Source: Streptomyces himalayensis subsp. himalayensis
Lineage (GTDB): Bacteria; Actinomycetota; Actinomycetes; Streptomycetales; Streptomycetaceae
Direction of reading: 5' to 3'
NCBI RefSeq assembly: GCF_013778455.1
Contig: NZ_JACEHE010000004.1
Location: 1-64,000 of the forward strand
Length of the DNA stretch: 64,000 nt
In this document: piece by piece, positions 63,346-64,000 of the stretch
Layout: the number at the start of each line of letters is the position of its first letter
Position numbering within the stretch: the first letter of the stretch is position 1
Program-made: the position numbers and the translations under genes
Notes under the pieces: model-generated
Database searches by the model: none
The model's input: the letters and a program-made list of their open reading frames with translations, nothing else
Told to the model about the DNA's origin: nothing

Positions 63346-64000
63346 TATTCGAGGGTCCCTGGGTAAAACTGGCCGACGCGTCCCCGGTTGATGCCGAGGA
63401 CGTAGTCCACGCCATTCACTTTTCCTTGGATTTGGAACATCTGAGGGTTGCCTGGTTGGGTCAGTTTCTCCCTGTTCTGCTTCAGGGTTTCGTAGATGGC
63501 GTGTTCCACCTCCTCGACTGTCATTTTCCGGTCGAAGAAGGATTGATTGGCCTTTACTGAGCCGTCCCAGTACTCCGGGTGGTGGCGCTCGAGGATGTGC
63601 GCCATTCCAGACTTGTCCAGCTGATACGGGTTATTACCGAACTGATAGCGGTTGCTTTGCCAGTCCTTGAGTGCATTCTCCACCTTGCAGGTGAAGAGAC
63701 CGAGGGGGTCAGTCCACGTGTGCGGATTGGTCACCCACGCCACTGGGTTGGGTGCGGGCCCGAGGCCCAGGGGGTCAGGGCTGGTGTAACGGGCGGTGGC
63801 GGGGTCGTAGTGGCGATGGTGGTTGTAGTGGAGGCCAGTTTCGATGTCAGCGTACTGGCCGGGGTGGCGAAGTGGGGTGTGGGCGGTGGCGTCGCGGGCA
63901 ACGGCGGTGGTTCCCCACAATGTCCTGCGGGTGCGCCAGGCAAAGTCGCCGTCGGGGGTGACGAGTTCGGTGGGGGTGCCGACGAGGTCGGTGATGATGG
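63345..64000 (-). CDS. RHS polymorphic toxin, C-terminal part (5' end beyond window)
   Basis: The frame is open to the right window edge. The visible 217 residues start with RHS-core sequence (LVGTPTELVTPDGDFAW), then the core-end signature HYDPATARYTSPDPLGLGPAPN and WTDPLGL, at which the toxin tip begins. The last 120 residues form a variable domain with the elements SGMAHILERHHPEYW, VEEVEHAIYETL and GVDYVLGINRGRVGQFYPG. A His-plus-beta-strand layout suggests an RNase of the BECR class, which is tentative. RHS proteins carry toxins into neighbouring cells. The downstream overlapping gene is the immunity factor. Confidence 0.88.
   Translation of the reverse strand, partial: IITDLVGTPTELVTPDGDFAWRTRRTLWGTTAVARDATAHTPLRHPGQYADIETGLHYNHHRHYDPATARYTSPDPLGLGPAPNPVAWVTNPHTWTDPLGLFTCKVENALKDWQSNRYQFGNNPYQLDKSGMAHILERHHPEYWDGSVKANQSFFDRKMTVEEVEHAIYETLKQNREKLTQPGNPQMFQIQGKVNGVDYVLGINRGRVGQFYPGTLE

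Overview
This is a high-GC actinobacterial chromosome segment, almost certainly Streptomyces. The evidence is the codon bias (G/C at third positions), abundant GTG starts with GGAGG-type ribosome binding sites, a CvnABCD conservon, an 388-residue actinobacterial xylose isomerase, MHYT and DUF742 proteins, and a dispersed intergenic repeat typical of the genus. No phage, insertion sequence, CRISPR array or rRNA is visible. The far right end (about 62.1-64 kb) is the only stretch that looks like accessory DNA.

Layout. 0-5 kb: a partial unknown gene, then a xylose locus (ROK repressor, xylB, divergent xylA). 5-16 kb: mostly housekeeping and unknown genes: a septum-formation-like membrane protein, a coupled SWIM zinc-finger/SNF2 helicase pair, a fatty-acid desaturase, a secreted tannase-like esterase, a methyltransferase and an MHYT membrane protein. 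16.7-22.8 kb: a conservon (histidine kinase-like CvnA, roadblock CvnB, DUF742 CvnC, GTPase CvnD), followed by a flavin/F420-type enzyme on the other strand, a second roadblock protein and a Streptomyces-type DUF protein. 23.0-26.5 kb: a three-gene overlapping operon of a response-regulator/thioredoxin-reductase-like fusion, a histidine kinase with an N-terminal cyclic-nucleotide-binding domain, and a UBP-type zinc finger.

26.7-44 kb is the most coherent functional block. It carries a GH3 N-acetylhexosaminidase, a GH5-like glycosidase, an N-acetylglucosamine kinase, a second GH3 enzyme broken by a one-base frameshift, an ABC sugar importer (binding protein plus two permeases), a SurA-like protein, a 1429-residue GH38 alpha-mannosidase, an RpiR-type regulator and a SIS-domain protein. 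None of the glycosidases has a signal peptide, so oligosaccharides are probably imported and cut inside the cell. The enzyme set fits use of mannose/GlcNAc glycans such as N-glycan cores. A repeated 15-bp motif, TGGTTCAAnnnACCA, lies just upstream of the binding-protein gene, the mannosidase gene and the SIS gene, with a weaker copy at the kinase start. I infer that this is the operator of the local RpiR regulator.

44-62 kb returns to core genes: acyl-CoA thioesterase II, a SKI2-like helicase, a membrane hydrolase-like protein, a heterodimeric ABC exporter with complementary degenerate ATP sites, an L,D-transpeptidase lipoprotein, a GT39-type membrane glycosyltransferase, a dicarboxylate symporter, a MarR regulator divergent from an ABC exporter, a short MltG-like protein, a flavin monooxygenase and a YjbQ-family protein. 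At 62.13 kb there is a 3'-half remnant of a proline tRNA, resembling an integration site. Beyond it lie an alkyltransferase-like fragment and an RHS polymorphic toxin (running off the right edge) with its overlapping immunity gene.
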